A stretch of 64,000 nucleotides of DNA. It comes from Zerene cesonia (lineage: Eukaryota > Arthropoda > Insecta > Lepidoptera > Pieridae). Shown here in pieces: positions 51,842 through 62,243 of the stretch (the first letter of the stretch is position 1; each line of letters opens with the position of its first letter). The stretch is taken from positions 9,610,001 through 9,674,000 of the forward strand of contig NC_052116.1 in the NCBI RefSeq assembly GCF_012273895.1, written 5' to 3'. A program made the translations under genes and the position numbers. The notes under the pieces were generated by a model. It worked only from the letters and a program-made list of their open reading frames with translations. It was not told the origin of the DNA and made no database searches.

Positions 51842-51998
51842 TAACAAAGGCCGCGTTCCATCGATACAATATTGTAATCATTGAAATAATGTTTCGTATT
51901 GGTTGTGATGGTTCTTAATCATCTCAATAGATGGCGTGGGGTGCCCCTTAGGCACATGAAACCGAAAGAGTAGAAGAAATTTGATTACTGTGGCAGGA

Positions 51999-52070
51999 TC
52001 ACGGGTGGCCGAGAGGCTAGGCGTTGCTACGGTTAGGCAAGATACGCAGGTTCGAATCCTGCCTCGTGAT
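51999..52070 (+). tRNA. tRNA-like sequence (SINE head or tRNA pseudogene)
   Basis: It folds as a complete cloverleaf. The acceptor stem is TCACGGG with CTCGTGA (7 bp, one G-T). The D arm is GCC/GGC with a 9-base loop, the anticodon stem TTGCT/GGCAA, the variable loop 5 bases, and the T arm GCAGG TTCGAAT CCTGC. A perfect B box GGTTCGAATCC lies at 52049-52059, and six or more T follow. Against a working tRNA: position 33 is C, not the near-universal T (loop ACGGTTA), and it is joined to a SINE body ending in poly(A). The D-arm wording is Ser/Leu-like, yet there is no long variable arm. Confidence 0.5.
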
Positions 52071-52332
52071 CAAATTTTTTCTATTCTTTCAAAATTTCTC
52101 AGGAAGTTATTTAATCTTTTTCCGGAGGCCCATATCCTTATCCTTACCCTTCCCAGTCCTTTCCTTTATTCCTATCGCCAATCCTTTCTTAATCCCTTCC
52201 CAAAAAGTCGGCAATCCATTTAATGGCGTAAGGTCTGCAAAGGACCTTATGCCTCTACAAATGTTCATGGGCGGTGGTAGCGCTTACCATCAGGCGTCCC
52301 ACCAGCTCCATTGCCGACTGTAACATAAAAAA
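51999..52332 (+). mobile_element. SINE with tRNA-like head and poly(A) tail
   Basis: A tRNA-like 5' part (51999-52070) is followed by a T-run and a linker. Then comes the same body as the other SINE-like copies: CATATCCTTATCCTTACCC, GTCGGCAATCCATTTAATGG, AAGGTCTGCAAAGGACCTTA, GCTTACCATCAGGCGTCCC. It ends in a 12-base poly(A). Unlike the copies at 44.7 and 55.4 kb it lacks the GAGCACGCTTCGG head, so it is a different subfamily or a chimera. I could not identify convincing target-site duplications. Confidence 0.65.
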
Positions 52333-55300
52333 AAAAAATCTTGGCGATCCTAATCAGGATCATCAGATAAATTCGTGAAATTATAGTGTTGGTACCGATC
52401 CTTGATAAGTGTACAAAGTCCGTTTAAAGTCGGTTAAAATCAAATCTAAAGGAGTCGATTACATGTAAGCACACAAATATAAGGGAAGTAATATATAATA
52501 TAAAGTTATTTGGAAGTACAGGAGTACAGTTTCTTTTACAGATTTTCGTAAAGTACCAAATTGAAGCATATACTAACTAAAATAAATAATTCACGAATAC
52601 AGACGAAATAATTCAACTTCATTGGAATCGATTGAAAGAAAAGTTTCTTCGGAAAAGGATTATTTTATTACGAAAAGCTGAATTGAGTCCCCAAATGTGA
52701 GGTACTTTGAGAGAGGCCTGGGAAGCTGTTACGGTCGCCATGCAAAGTTAAGAATACGTCAACGTGGCGAAGTATTTCAGCTTTTTTCACTACTTTTTCG
52801 TTTTATAACAATGTAGCTAGCCAGCTGCGCTTACCGTCTGCCTAGATAAGGCGACATTAGATCCCCGAAGGAGTTGCGACTATGACTTTGCAGCGAGTAA
52901 AATGAAGGTGATTAAATTGAAATGGAAAATACCTTTTTAAAAATAAAATAAATCCGAGTCCTTTTAGATTCTAAATCTGACATGCAAAACAATACAGTCG
53001 ATGACTGTGTGAATGCATTCGAGACTAGAAAAGAGTTCGAAACTTGCTTAAATCGTATTGATGATCCTTTTGTTGCGAATTGTTTGCTTGTTTGTGTTCA
53101 CAATATAAATGCAAATACAATTCTTTCCGACGAAGTGAGTGTGTAAACAGCACGGTCGTTTGCTCGCGTTTTCTTTGAATTGACTAAACGTGTTTCTTAT
53201 AATCACATTTTCTTGTTACTTCTTCATTCTAAAATTCTATTGAGATACGCTCAGCAATGGAATATACGTTCGTGTGGATAAAATAAGCTATATTGAAGAC
53301 TTGATCCAAAACAAAATTGGAATGGGCAAAAATGTCTATTGTTTTGATGTAAGTCAGCGTATATATGTACGTACCAATTTTCATTGTATAAGTTTGTGTT
53401 TATGCAGATTTTTGATGAAAACTTTGTCTTGATACCCATCTCAATAAATTAATTTATATTTTAAACCACATCTTTTTGCGTCGAGACAGTCATAACAGAA
53501 CTAGCCAAACTTATTGAGTAATTTATTTCACTTTCTTCTCGGTCGCAAGATCTTCAGTCCTGGTAGAAATCTTCCTAGAAGGCCATAGAGATAATCGTTG
53601 CGGCCTCATGAATACAATGGTGGCTTACCAGGACCGATTTATCTTGGACTGCTGAACTTATAGAGAAACATGTCTTAATTTACACCAGGCGTAATTCGCT
53701 TTATCGCAACAAAGGAACAAGATAAACACAATAAATTTGAGTTAGCATAACGAATCTAATTTCAGAATAATTCGTAAATCTCAACTCTTGACCCTCCGCG
53801 CGGGATGCGGGGGATGCGGGGAGAGGAGGTGAGGAGAGAGAGTGCTGTCACCCAAACAGCATAAATTTACGAAACAGGCCTCTCAACTCCGTGTTAAAAT
53901 TAACTTCGCTGCATTAGCTCCTAATGTTATCTAATTATTTCAACTTGGCAACGTAGCGTATGTTTCATATAAACTTTTTATTTTACAATTTTTCTCTGGT
54001 TGTTCAATACACTATTAAATAAAAAGACATTTAATAAAGACAAACTTGATTTACAGGCAAGAACACACACAACAACTAACAAAGAAGAAAAACATAAACT
54101 CAGACACAACAACTTATTGAGAAAAATATATGAACATTTACGCTGCTGATGTGTGCTGTGGCTGTGAAATGGCCCAGGCTCAGCTTCAAATGCCATGAGT
54201 CAGTTGACCCATGACTGTTGATACTGCAAGAACCCGGAAGGTACACGGTTATATAAGAAGAGAAGTCAATTAACACAAAGACATGGAAAATTACTTTATA
54301 AAACAATATTGGTCCATAAAATAAATATGATTCAACATGAAAAGGCTACGATAGTAAATAATAGTGAGAAAAAATTGCATAAATAAATACTACATAAATA
54401 ATAAGTGGGAAGCAAAGACGCAGTGCTACTTATGAGGGAAGATTCTCTAGCGACATGAGGTAATTTTTGTACGTACGTCGGAAGATAAATTTAGACATTA
54501 AATATCACAATTTTTTAGTTTCCAATAGTAAAAGTAATTCATTGAAAAGGCAACTTTTAATATATTATCAAGGTTAACGTTAAAGGGCTCTAAGTCTACT
54601 TAGACCCGGTCAGAAACTAAATACAGAAATCTTTGTACAATATTACTATATTTAAATGTTTTAGCAGAGCCTCTCATTACATAGACAAATTGGTTAATTT
54701 TAACATATTCTCTGCTTTGTACTCCGTAGTCCGTACCCTGTTTGTGTTGGAAATAAATAGGTTGGCTAGTAGGAGATTAGATACAATTGTCTATGTATGT
54801 CTATCCAGTTGTTTATGCAGTATATTATTTGTTGATAAATAACTAAAGCGTTAATGATGTTTACATATAAATACATTTTGTGATTTCCTTCCTTTTTACT
54901 ATCGTGTATAACCTACGATAATTTTATTGAATGTTCTGAACTATTCGCTCAACTATAATTGAACTGTATGTTTCAGGCAGCGTGCGGTAAAGGAATTGTG
55001 AAAAAGAATCAGAAAGCTCTTTGCGTCCGTCGCATTGTGCTGCGCCATTGTTGCGAGCTTCTCCTTACTGTAACTAATTATCTACAATAAGCTTCCGTGG
55101 TACCAGAGAGTACAATATTGATTTTTAACGTTAGATATTACACAGACAATATTATATAATTCATAAGTGACCTGTTCTAATTTAATTATGATTTGATATT
55201 ATAATGTGAGACGGTTTCTGCTTATTCATATGGTCAGTCGTAATGATTAAAACAATAAATGTATATCTTTTCAAAAATGTTTGTACGAAATGAAAAAATG

Positions 55301-55433
55301 CATGTTAGCTTTATAGGTAACTATACTTATACTTTGTATGGTTGCAGCATAATTCTGCAAACCTCTTATTCCACAAACTTCTACACCATTCTTGGCTTCT
55401 TCTCAGTTAATTTCATAATTTATTTTAATTGTG

Positions 55434-55660
55434 GTAGTCGAGCACGCTTCGGTACGAATTGGGCCAACTCGCACCGGGGAAATACCACACCCCCACAGAA
55501 GACCGGAGACCCATATCCTTTTCCTTACCCTTCCCATTCCTTTCCTTTATTTCTCTCGTCAATCCTTTCTTAATCCCTTTTCAATTCGAAGTCGGCAATC
55601 CATTTGTAGAAGCGTAAGGTCTGCAAACGACCTTACGCCTCACGAAATGTTCGTGGGCCC
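55434..55660 (+). mobile_element. SINE-like retroposon, 3' truncated
   Basis: GTCGAGCACGCTTCGGTACG, AATTGGGCCAACTCGCACC, then the CCTTACCCTTCCCATTCC pyrimidine block, GTCGGCAATCCATTTG and AAGGTCTGCAAACGACCTTA. It breaks off after GTTCGTGGGCCC, before the GGTAAGCG block and poly(A). The two frames spanning it (104 and 134 codons) are repeat translations, not genes. Confidence 0.65.
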
Positions 55661-56038
55661 ATTCATCAGGGCAGAATGCACATATGTTCCAACTTTTGAT
55701 TTATGGACTTGCAAGTTTCCCTTCGATGTTTTCCTTCAACGTTCGAATATGAGTGTCTCAAATGAATGTCACACACATTATAATTATTTGTTATTTACTC
55801 CAGTGATTCATTCACGTACTTTTTTAAATACATGAATACGCACACAAATTATTATAAAACGATTTCATTGAGAAAAATAATTAAATAGAAAAAATAATGA
55901 AGTTATCCAGCGCACGCGAAGCGCTCCAGTGTTTATCAGCAAATGTTTATCCACACAAACAATTCGCTACAACAAAGGATAGCTTTACTTGCGGCTAATG
56001 GAATGTTACATTGTCTCTACGGGCTAAGCAAATGCTTC

Positions 56039-56101
56039 TACCTGAACAATAATGTTTAGTCCAAAATAAAATATTATGGACTAAACAGGATTGTTCAGGT
56101 A
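56039..56101. repeat. 63-base hairpin: 12 bp, 3x3 internal loop, 10 bp, 13-base loop
   Basis: Outer arms TACCTGAACAAT / ATTGTTCAGGTA and inner arms GTTTAGTCCA / TGGACTAAAC are perfect, separated by AAT opposite AGG. The shape and size are like a microRNA precursor stem, but a MITE is equally possible. It is intronic to gene B. Confidence 0.7.
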
Positions 56102-56346
56102 CAGAATCATAACAAACAAAAGTTTTCTAGGTGACGACATTTTTATAAAATTATCATATTACAAATTCATACGTAAATGTAGTCTCTATGTAGTATCCAG
56201 AAAAATAAGACTATTTTAATGCTCTCTAAACATAAACTATCAAATTTATAACGATAAAAGTACACACTTAACGTAGCAACGTTGCAGTAATCTGTTGTAT
56301 AGCGCCCAACTATTTATAGTAATGACACTTTTTATCGCTAAAGACA

Positions 56347-56640
56347 CTAAAATAACATTACATTAAAAAGCTGGTGATGATGAACATTATCCATGCCCAG
56401 AGGCCCAAGGCAAGTGGCAGAGGTCTGAGGGTCTCGCGGGGACAGTTGGCGCGCTGCCAGCGCCGCCCACCGCTCGCCACGAGTTTTGCTTAGTGTCGGC
56501 TTTCGATATGTGATAGATGTCTCTGTTAATGTTGCCGGATGATGAACTTTCAGATGCGTCAACAACGCGACAACAAGTTGCGGATGTATGCTTTTAACCT
56601 TCAATTGAATTGTAGCTCCTATTGGTGTTAAAACCTTCAC
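56347..56640 (-). other. 97-codon open frame in a gene B intron, unassigned
   Basis: The minus-strand frame begins ATG AAG and has a GC-rich second half (TRGERWAALAARQLSPRDPQ). An AG before ACATCTATC could serve as acceptor, and the phase would match the exon at 60.4 kb, giving an alternative 3' end; a phase match occurs one time in three by chance. No AATAAA follows closely. Could equally be a repeat relic. Confidence 0.2.
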
Positions 56641-57561
56641 AAATATTTAAAAATGTCATGTCCCTCATCCTTTTAATGAAAGTAGAAGTCGCGAACGTCG
56701 CGAACATCATAAATATCTGATACGATGATCAACCTTCTCAAATCCGCAAAGTTTTTTTTACATGTTAACCGGGTATAATATAACTATAAGCCATACTTGA
56801 TGTCACTCTCCAATGTACCTAGATGCGTTTAATTTTATACTGACCTCACCCCCAAGATTAGATTCAAGACTATATATATAAATACAAATTGAGCATTATT
56901 ATAATGATTTCATGTAAATTCATGCATTAACCTCGAATGAAGTTATGCGAGCGCGGCGGAGGATTCTAATTTCGCATTCCAGTAATTAGCTAACAGCTGC
57001 TTCTGACTTAATTATATTCATTATTGGACCCTTTCGGACATTAATTAATTACATGTGAACTGAACTTTTCCTCTTAATAATTACTCGACTGTAACGCAAC
57101 TATACATGGTAATTACATTTATACAACAATAATTTCATATTGGCTTTATTGTATATTGTATTGTATAAGATGTTTTATTGTACTGTAACAATTGTCTGTC
57201 AATGTTGAACAGAAAAAAAAACAATGTTGGTTTTGAAAAATTATTGTTATTATTTTTAAACACCTCGTAAGTAAGATAATACCAAATGTGTATAACTGAT
57301 AATAAATAGACATAAACAATAAAATGTACTTAGTTGAAAAATATTGAGAACATAAAAATTAAGATTTTTTACCGATCTTAGGTATTAAACAATTAGTTAC
57401 ATAACAACATCAAACTAACACGAAAAAAATAACAGACAGCCGCACTCGAAACTTACAGAAAGTTTCATTGAAATTTGAACAAAGCCCACTTGAGTTTCTA
57501 CGATGCCTCCGGCGATAAGTTTAAACACTTTAAAGCCGACGGACGTGCTAATCGCTGGCGA

Positions 57562-57588
57562 GGTGGGGGGTGGAGGAAGGGGGAGGGG
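57562..57588 (+). other. G-rich run, possible G-quadruplex
   Basis: GGTGGGGGGTGGAGGAAGGG continues as GGAGGGG. Multiple runs of two or more G within 27 bases could form a two-tier or mixed quadruplex. It lies in a 14-kb intron; on the transcribed minus-strand RNA it would be C-rich. Confidence 0.5.
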
Positions 57589-58180
57589 CTGATTCAGATT
57601 ATCGCACGGCACATCACTCATGATATGACGCCGGTTTTCCTGCCGCATTGCCGTATGTTACTTAATTTTCTAGTTAATTTTCATATCGGCTTTGAATTTT
57701 GGTAGAGCTCGCAAGAAAAAGAGAGTTCATTCTGTCATTCTAGTTTCAAACTTATTATTATCAGATAGAGATTTAGATAGAGATTTAGTTTAACAGTTCC
57801 CAAATTTCTCCGCCTAATGTAGAGATAACTGGCGTTCTAAAACTTACAATCTAATATCACTTAAGGTGGGTTGAAGCATGCAAATGCAAATGTTCAATTT
57901 AAATAAATTAGAATAAAGTGTACGAAACGAAACAGCGGCAGTTGTGAAGTGCCATTATTCACTCCTCGCCTAATTAATACTTGTTTAAGTTTATCTTCAT
58001 AACGACTATGTTCTAGAATTTAATTTTATTCCACTCCGCTCACTTGCAGAAACTTGCCTATGCTTTGGGTAATTTTCATCTCGTTAAACATTGCATGCAT
58101 TTGGACATATGTAGTGATATTTCAACAGTTGGCCCAAGGCGTTCTAAACTATGTTACAGTTCTGTACGCTGCTATTTTTA

Positions 58181-58335
58181 GCCCCCGACGAAGTCGTCGA
58201 CGTGTGTTTGTGTGTGTGTGTCTGTGTGTGACATCGTAGCTCCCAAACGTATGGATCGATTTCTATGTGGTTTTCTTGATTTGAAAGCCATTTCTTTGCG
58301 GTAATTCTAAGCTATGTTTGATGAAAATCAGTCAA
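58181..58335 (+). mobile_element. GT-rich dispersed repeat fragment
   Basis: CCCCCGACGAAGTCGTCGAC, then about 30 bases of GT-rich simple sequence, then ACATCGTAGCTCCCAAACG, GGATCGATTTCTATG and TTGAAAGCC. This is the order seen in an abundant lepidopteran repeat. It shares the GTAGCTCCCRAA block with 8525-8690. Confidence 0.5.
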
Positions 58336-58870
58336 TAAGGCAGTTTAGTGTGTGTATTAAATGAATGGGTATAAGTAGTAAGATATTTAAAACTTTCAAA
58401 TTCAAGATGCCGACAGAATATATCGAGGTCAAATGTTTTACAAATTTTTATTTAATCTTTAAACGTTTATAAATCTGAACGCCCAACAGGATAGCGATCA
58501 TTTAGTATTAACTAAACCCGTTTCATTAATCGAATTTTGATAAAGCGATTAATATAATATACTAATAAATAGTTATGGTGCTATTTTATATAACCAGTTG
58601 CATAGGTACGTTATGCCTTTATCGAAATCAAGATATTATAATTGTACGTCAAACCTCAAAAACAAACATTTGCTTCGTGAAAAACAAATGAAAAACAGTC
58701 CGTCAGAAGCATTACAATATTAATTGCCGCACAGTCGTACTTGAAGGACAATAAATGCAGCAATGAGGTCTGTTATGTTCTGCCATAACTTGGAAGTGGT
58801 AATGAAAGTGCAGAAGCGGCGTAATTATGTTAATCAAGCTATTGCGTAGCTGCGGGCGCCGGCCCGGCGC

Positions 58871-58960
58871 GGCGCGCCGCCTCACGCAGCCTCACGCCAC
58901 CTAACGCCACCTGACGCCGCTCCACGCCGCTCCACGCCGCTCCACGCCGCTCCACGCCGC
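58871..58960. repeat. CpG-rich minisatellite, nine 10-bp units
   Basis: Nine consecutive 10-base units fit the consensus CTCACGCC(G/A)C. The last four are identical (TCCACGCCGC) and the first five diverge, consistent with recent homogenisation at one edge. Every unit holds at least one CpG, in sharp contrast to the surrounding AT-rich intron. A 10-bp period is not a multiple of three, so it is not a coding repeat. Confidence 0.85.
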
Positions 58961-59132
58961 CACAACCTACACGTCTGCGGCCACTATACTACTTTCAACT
59001 TATTGATTTTTTGGTTAAAACGAAGTTTCATTGCAATAAGTATACGTCGCTTGATACTTAACAATTGTAACACCCAACGATAAAAGTAAAAGAGTTTTTC
59101 TTAAATAAAAAGTATTTTACTCTTTTTTTACA

Positions 59133-59275
59133 CGCTTTTTATTAGCTTCACCTGTATGTTTGTTTGTAACCGACTTCTTTGGGCGCGATTTTGACCCACT
59201 TTAAACGGCCAGATTTCGTTCAAACTTTGTAGATTTATTGGGGACCGATGACAATACACTAATTTGATAAAATTG
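59133..59275 (+). mobile_element. Dispersed repeat, copy 2 (CGCTTTTTATTAGCTTCAC)
   Basis: CGCTTTTTATTAGCTTCACC, GTATGTTTGTTTGTAACCG and GATGACAATACACTAATTT match the blocks of 19705-19845 in order and spacing. Confidence 0.5.
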
Positions 59276-60381
59276 TTCCAGTTTTCAATTTGCAAAATAT
59301 GATTTTTGTCAAAGCGTGTTCTTTAGTTTTTTTAAACTATTATATTTTATTATAAAAAAGTAGGTCTATTCATATATCAGCCATACACGACATACTGTAC
59401 TCGCTACTATTATAAATACATTCATAGTCGATGCAAAGGATGTCCTATTTAGTCATCAAATTGTTTAATCGAATGGATTCATAATTCGATATGATTTAGG
59501 TGAATGAGCACCACTAATTTTCGATAAAATTTTTGCGCAATTCGTGTTGTAATTTCTAAATTACTTACCGTACAGTACGAATAATATCTATAGGTACTAG
59601 TGCGCCGTTTAAATATGAGTCTGACAAATTCCATCCGTTGACGCTTATCAATAATGATTGTTATATAAAGCCTGGCATGAAATACAAGCTATGATCGATG
59701 TACATATGCAAAATACATAGATTGCATCTGTCAATACTAATGAATCTCTGTTGTATGTAAACAAGAGAGGTGCGTCACACTGTGATATTCGATATCATAC
59801 GGCCACTGTTTATCACGTACAATAACATTACATAATATATTTTGTATAGTAAGTACATAATAATTGTAAAGTATATAATGTAAGTTCGAAGGTACATAGC
59901 AAGGCAGACGTCGCGTGCGAGCGCGAGCCGCACTAAGTGGGAATGGTTAAATAATGCCCCTTTAGCACGACACGTCGCATCCTATTTACAGTTGGTGTTT
60001 TTAACTATGTCCTGATAAGAAGTCCTTCACGTTTCGTTTCGTATCTACTCGTGTGCCTGCATTATATACATATTTTTTTAAATGAGCAAAAATTATACTT
60101 ATCAACATTAGGTATTTCACTAATATATATAACGAAATAATAGAGTTTATTGTCAGTGACATCAGACGTGATATATCACACCAGCTGTAGATCATATAAA
60201 AAATTCAGTCGTACAAAAATGATATATTTTTTTTTATCGCGCGAATTAAGCGGGGAATTTGCTGGAACGATAAACGTTTAAAAGATTTCCCGACTACATC
60301 CAATCCTTCTTTTTTCTTTGAATGAATTGCACCTTTTTTCCTTCACATATACATGACAATCAATAAATTTTTATCACAAAC

Positions 60382-60521
60382 CTGCATGTCGTGGGTCTAT
60401 CTGCGCGTGCAGGATGGAGATGGGCGCGACGATGGCGGGCAGCGTGCGCGAGCGCAGCAGGGGCGGCGGCGCGCGCCTCCCGCCCAGCGCCTCCGCCGCC
60501 GCCGCCGCCGCTGCCGCCGCA
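60382..60521 (-). CDS. Gene B, exon 1 in view: polyalanine and Pro/Arg-rich segment, unidentified
   Basis: A 140-bp, very GC-rich block lies between the acceptor TATTGTGCAG and the donor GCAG|GTTTGT on the minus strand. It enters in phase 2 (a single T completes a codon) and leaves in phase 1. The 46 codons give nine alanines (GCG/GCA repeat), then EALGGRRAPPPLLRSRTLPA, then IVAPISILHAQIDPRHA. RSRTLP fits the 14-3-3 mode-1 pattern RSx(S/T)xP; the hydrophobic IVAPISIL may be a short docking or membrane-proximal motif. One of the other two frames of the block is stopped (TAG) and the third gives an Arg/Ala/His-rich low-complexity peptide. No exon ending in phase 2 is visible to the right in this window, so the upstream part of the gene lies elsewhere. 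Confidence 0.75.
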
Positions 60522-61918
60522 CTGCACAATAACACTGGAGTTACTGATCGGTTATCGGCATCTACTTGAAATTATAGAAAATAACAGATTACTATAGTAC
60601 ACATTGTGTAAACGAATATTGCATTACTCGTTTACACGACCTTGAGAGGTAGTAACTGTATTACACTATTGTCCATGTACCTACGCTGATATATTTTAAC
60701 TTGATTCAAGAAACATTTATACAACGAATTGTAGGTATCGTGATCTCTATACACTGAGTACTGACGCTGATTTAAAAATAATGATAATGGTAAAAAAGAC
60801 CTAAAAAGCATATTTCTTTAATTATTTAATTCTGGTGATCCTCATCAGAAAAACAAAATAAACTCTTGATATAACAGAATTGTCACCAAGCGAGTGAAGT
60901 GTAGGGCTATTGCTGGGTTTAACTAAAAATTTAAATAACTTATGATCTTGTGTTCTATTTCTTGTATGTGAGCTTTGATAAATAATAAGAAATGCGTTTA
61001 TCATTGGCCAGTTTAATACTTACGAGGCTACTGTTGTGGATCTATTGCCGACGGGGGAATTTGCGGAAACAAAATATCAATGCTAAATATAAAACTGCTG
61101 CAATTGATTTACTTAAAAGTAACGAATCTATGGCAGTTACTGCATCCTGTAACTTGTTATTGTGTCACAAATTGCGTATGTTGCTTGCTACAACATAATA
61201 TTCCCTATACTTATAATAACGTTAACGTTACTATAAATAATGTTATCTGTAATATTGCCTATATGCTTTTCCAGTTGTTCAGCTGTCTACGTACCAAATT
61301 TCATTGCAATCGGTTCAGTAGTTTTTGGGTGAAAGAGCAAAAAACACACACACAACCCTACAAACTTTCGCATTTCTAATTTATTTTATACTAATCTCAG
61401 AAATTTATAGACCGATTTCGGAAATCCGTCAATGTTGGACGTCATCCATGTTGCATGACATGATCCCATAGTGCTATAGGTTATTTTATGTATCATGGGC
61501 GAAGTTGGATTGACAAAATTGAAATCGATTAATCTAGCTTAGCTAAACATTAATAAAGTCTTTATTAAAGCTGTTAAATTCGTACAATTATATTGGTAGA
61601 AACTAAAGCCTGTATTAGTAAAATAATTAAGTATACCTGCTATAGAAATAAACCATTACGAACAAAATGTATCGGAATTGATCATCTGTAAGAGTCTGTT
61701 TTCGCACATCGTTCGTTATCCCTAAAGTTTGAACACGAATGAACCACAAAATATTTATTATTTTTCTCCCTGGTAGACTTTAGTTTTTCCTGGGCAATCT
61801 TTTGACTAAGATATCGTATAACTTAGACAATGTAAAGAAATAATAGTTTGTTTATATTAGACTACCTTATAATAAAACACGTTAACATAAAAATTCATGT
61901 ATATATTGTAATAATATA
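60522..61918. other. Spacer between the gene A polyadenylation signal and the first visible gene B exon
   Basis: About 1.4 kb of AT-rich sequence. I looked on the minus strand for an exon ending in phase 2 to feed the exon at 60382-60521 and found none. It contains a diverged retroposon tail (61275-61385), and a short inverted pair TGTAAACGA / TCGTTTACA near 60608-60637. If gene B begins to the right of the window, gene A would lie inside one of its introns. Confidence 0.45.
61275..61385 (+). mobile_element. Diverged retroposon 3' segment
   Basis: CTACGTACCAAATTTCATTG, CAATCGGTTCAGTAGTTTT and GGGTGAAAGAGCAAAAAACA are the usual 3' blocks of the ACTAGC-headed retroposons. The head is absent. 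It lies between the gene A poly(A) signal and gene B's first visible exon. Confidence 0.55.
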
Positions 61919-61924
61919 TTTATT
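61919..61924 (-). promoter_or_regulatory. Polyadenylation signal of gene A (AATAAA)
   Basis: The plus strand reads TTTATT, so the minus strand carries a canonical AATAAA, 45 bases downstream of the gene A stop codon. The expected cleavage site is about 10-30 bases further left (around 61890-61910). AATAAA is common by chance in DNA this AT-rich, so the position relative to the stop is the main support. Confidence 0.5.
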
Positions 61925-61968
61925 GTTAGAATAGAACACATTTCTTATACGATGCGTTAACCGGCAAG

Positions 61969-62243
61969 TTATTCAGGGTCTCTCTCTATGGGGCTTGTAT
62001 TTTCAACAGTTGTGTCTTCTGTAGTGGTCGTTGTCTTTAAGGTTTTCTCAGTCGTGACCTTACTCGTTGCCTTGCTTGGTGCTTTGGTCGCTTTACTCTT
62101 AACTAGCTTAGCGTCAGTCACGTTAGTGACGCCATGTCTTCGAGACTCGCCGTCGTCATCTACGCTTTCTGATAGTTTATTTTGCATTTCGTTTCTGTTG
62201 TCACTTTTATTTTGTTTCTCGCAAATACTTCTAACGACAGCAC
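61969..62243 (-). CDS. Gene A, terminal coding exon: Lys/Ser/Thr-rich C-terminal tail with stop
   Basis: The acceptor ACTCTCACAG precedes GT GCT GTC, which completes a glycine codon with the previous exon. Ninety codons and a stop follow. The stretch starts AVVRSICEKQNKSDNRNEMQ, passes through an acidic patch (SVDDDGES), and finishes in a low-complexity tail built from K, S, T and A with a run of five threonines, ending SPIERDPE. Such a tail is probably disordered. The stop lies 45 bases before a minus-strand AATAAA (61919-61924), which supports this as the gene's last exon. The opposite strand is also open (93 codons, Val/Leu/Ser-rich); I take that as a shadow, because the splice and polyadenylation signals favour the minus strand. 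Confidence 0.72.

Larger units (their letters stand above)
46146..60381 (-). other. Gene B intron (14.2 kb) between the exons at 60.4 and 46.0 kb
   Basis: It begins with the donor GTTTGT at the high-coordinate end and ends with the tandem acceptor CAGCAG. It is mostly AT-rich unique-looking sequence, with these items listed separately: a 10-bp minisatellite (58871-58960), a G-rich run (57562-57588), two SINE-like elements (51999-52332 and 55434-55660), strong hairpins (51081-51144, 51761-51841, 56039-56101), a diverged GT-rich repeat (58181-58335), and two open-frame islands on the minus strand (51340-51528, 56347-56640). Nothing else could be assigned. Confidence 0.6.

Noticed and set aside
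55259..55835. Overlapping plus-strand frames of 104 and 134 codons
   Set aside because: They translate a SINE-like repeat (55434-55660) and its flanks.
24067..60521. Assigning gene B to a named ion channel, UNC79/UNC80-type protein or phosphodiesterase
   Set aside because: The PRSTSID and RRLSWE motifs are suggestive of such cytoplasmic tails, but nothing here is diagnostic, so naming would be a guess.
60391..60597. 68-codon plus-strand frame over gene B exon 1
   Set aside because: Low-complexity Ala/Arg/Pro translation of the GCC repeat; the minus strand has the splice signals.
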